DNA of 5,303 nt from SHYG01 sp041485445 (GTDB lineage: Bacteria; Chloroflexota; Dehalococcoidia; Lucifugimonadales; UBA3495), in contig JBGPJN010000208.1 in the NCBI GenBank assembly GCA_041485445.1, positions 1 through 5,303 of the forward strand. The letters are read 5' to 3'. A program made the translations under genes and the position numbers. This document shows positions 4,135 through 5,303 of this stretch, piece by piece. Every line of letters begins with the position of its first letter. Position 1 is the stretch's first letter. Below the pieces are notes generated by a model that was not told where the DNA came from, did no database searches, and saw only the letters and a list, made by a program, of their open reading frames with translations.

Positions 4135-5303
4135 CTAGAAGGGATAGCCCGCCCGGCCGTGCCGCTCTCGTTCAGTGGCCAGCCGGTCCTTCAGATAGCC
4201 GTATACTTTGGACGCCAGGAACTCGATGTCCGCGGCTTCGTACTGCTTCTTGCCGTTGCCGCCGTAGTCCGCCACCGGAGCGGCCTGCACGGCTGCCGTG
4301 GCGCCAGAGGCGGTGGCGGCGGGCGCGGCGGCGGAAGCCCCGTTGCTCTGCCGAAAGATGGCCGCCGGCTGGGCCGCCCTGGGCGCCGGGGGACGCGCCG
4401 CCGGGCCGTAGGGGGCGCCAAAGGGCGGGGGTGACCGGAACACCGCAGGCCCGTCTCCCGGCTCGGTGGGAGGCGCGCCGTTGCCCGGTGCGCGGCGCTG
4501 GGGAGCCTGCGCCAGCACCAGGTCGCCGCGCACCGGCGTGGGGACGGAGGGCGCCGGCAAGGTCAGCAGGCTGAGCGCGCCCTGGCGAGCCGGCGGCGGT
4601 GGCGCCCGGTGCAGGGAGGCCCTGCCGATGGCCGGACCCCGCTCGGCCCCACCGCCGGCCTGAGCCATTCCGCCGCGCTGGCGAGTCACCGGCAAAACCC
4701 CCGCCGGCACGGCGGCACGGACGGCGGGCCGGGCCCGCGGCGCCGCCAGCCTCCCTGCCGACGTGACCGGTGGCCTGGGCGCCGGCGGCCCCTGGTCCGG
4801 GGGACGCGGGCGCTCCGGGGTTGCCGCCCCGTTGACCGCCCGCCGCAGCAGCCGCAGCACCGGAGCGCCCGCCCCCGATAGGTACGGGCGGCGGGACAGG
4901 TGCGCCAGGCCTGCCGGAGATGTGGCCACGGTGGAGGCCGCGACTGGCTGGGGCAGGCCGGGCGGCGCGGCCGGGCGCCCGGCCCGGCGGGATGCGGCCG
5001 GCGCCGGACGTGCCGGGGGTGACGGACGTGATTGGGTCCGCGGGGCAACGCCCGTGGGTCGCCGCGGCGGCGCAGCGGCGGACGGCAGGGAGCCGGGCTG
5101 CGATGCCGCCCGTCCTGGTGTGTCCGGGGCGCGCCAGACCAACTCCCGCATGCCGATGGCCAGCCGGGCGGCGCGCTGGACTAGCCCGCCGCCCGCAGCA
5201 ACGGCGGCCGGCGCCGGGCTGGCCTCGCCCTGGGCCGGCGGGGCCTGGGGCCCACCGCGGGCCGGCATGGCCTGGGGTTCCAGGTAGGCCGGAGCGCCGG
5301 AGC
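4135..5303 (-). CDS. Pro/Ala/Arg-rich disordered eCIS-associated protein with C-terminal helix (5' end open)
   Basis: I do not recognise a named family. The frame is open from the window edge to the TAG at 4137-4135. The first ATG is at 5268 (377 residues), but the frame continues upstream without a stop and no ribosome site precedes that ATG, so the gene probably starts outside the window. Numbering from that ATG, residues 1-340 are almost entirely Pro, Ala, Arg and Gly and should be disordered. They are broken by short hydrophobic islands such as RELVWRAP (41-48), APVLRLLRRAV (135-145), ALSLLTLPAP (231-240), DLVLAQAPQRR (249-259) and AVFRSPPP (275-282). The end is different: YEAADIEFLASKVYGYLKD (343-361) followed by RLATERERHGR, a charged amphipathic helix. 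It occupies the slot just before the Afp7-like gene, where Afp6/DUF5908-type small proteins can occur. My recollection is that other eCIS loci encode similar Pro-rich proteins ending in a VY..L..RL..ER helix. No signal peptide or membrane segment is visible. Coding status is supported by the conserved-looking C-terminus and tight spacing. Confidence 0.75.
   Translation of the reverse strand, partial: SGAPAYLEPQAMPARGGPQAPPAQGEASPAPAAVAAGGGLVQRAARLAIGMRELVWRAPDTPGRAASQPGSLPSAAAPPRRPTGVAPRTQSRPSPPARPAPAASRRAGRPAAPPGLPQPVAASTVATSPAGLAHLSRRPYLSGAGAPVLRLLRRAVNGAATPERPRPPDQGPPAPRPPVTSAGRLAAPRARPAVRAAVPAGVLPVTRQRGGMAQAGGGAERGPAIGRASLHRAPPPPARQGALSLLTLPAPSVPTPVRGDLVLAQAPQRRAPGNGAPPTEPGDGPAVFRSPPPFGAPYGPAARPPAPRAAQPAAIFRQSNGASAAAPAATASGATAAVQAAPVADYGGNGKKQYEAADIEFLASKVYGYLKDRLATERERHGRAGYPF

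Noticed and set aside
4763..5287. Open frame on the plus strand opposite the disordered protein
   Set aside because: Extreme GC leaves few stop codons on either strand; the plus-strand product has no ordered segment, whereas the minus-strand frame ends in a plausible helix and fits operon spacing.

Overview
This window is one strand-coherent block of a phage-tail-derived contractile injection system, most likely an extracellular one (eCIS; Afp/PVC/MAC-like). All recognisable genes are on the minus strand, so transcription runs from position 5303 towards 1. In that order they are: a Pro/Ala/Arg-rich, apparently disordered protein with a conserved-looking C-terminal helix (open at the window edge); a LysM-bearing tube/baseplate-hub protein (Afp7-like); a VgrG/gp27-gp5-type spike (Afp8-like); a PAAR spike tip (Afp10-like); a gp25-like baseplate wedge protein (Afp9-like); and the first 110 codons of a large gp6/baseplate-J-like wedge protein (Afp11-like), cut by the left edge. 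Together they make the central hub and spike plus the inner wedge of a baseplate. Sheath, inner tube, tape measure, AAA+ ATPase, tail fibres and cargo are not in the window and would be expected on either side.

Spacing falls into two classes. The right-hand genes are packed like an operon: 21 nt between the disordered protein and the LysM protein, 54 nt between the LysM protein and the spike. At the left, gp25 and gp6 are 4 nt apart, with the gp6 ribosome site inside the last gp25 codons. The PAAR gene is different. It sits between two unusually long gaps (390 bp before it, 150 bp after it), and each gap holds one copy of the same ~120-130 bp hairpin-rich repeat in the same orientation. The longer gap also holds a second, unrelated C/G-rich hairpin repeat. 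The PAAR stop codon lies inside the edge of one copy. This is the least expected structure in the window.

The organism is a high-GC bacterium. The far right gene is extremely GC-rich, which gives long spurious ORFs on the other strand. The dispersed repeats (ATTCCGGC-loop-GCCGGAAT; CTCTCCC/GGGAGAG) are types that I recall from several high-GC lineages, including Chloroflexota and Proteobacteria. They are not enough to name a phylum; Chloroflexota is a weak guess. No tRNA, rRNA, CRISPR array, transposase or convincing rho-independent terminator is visible.
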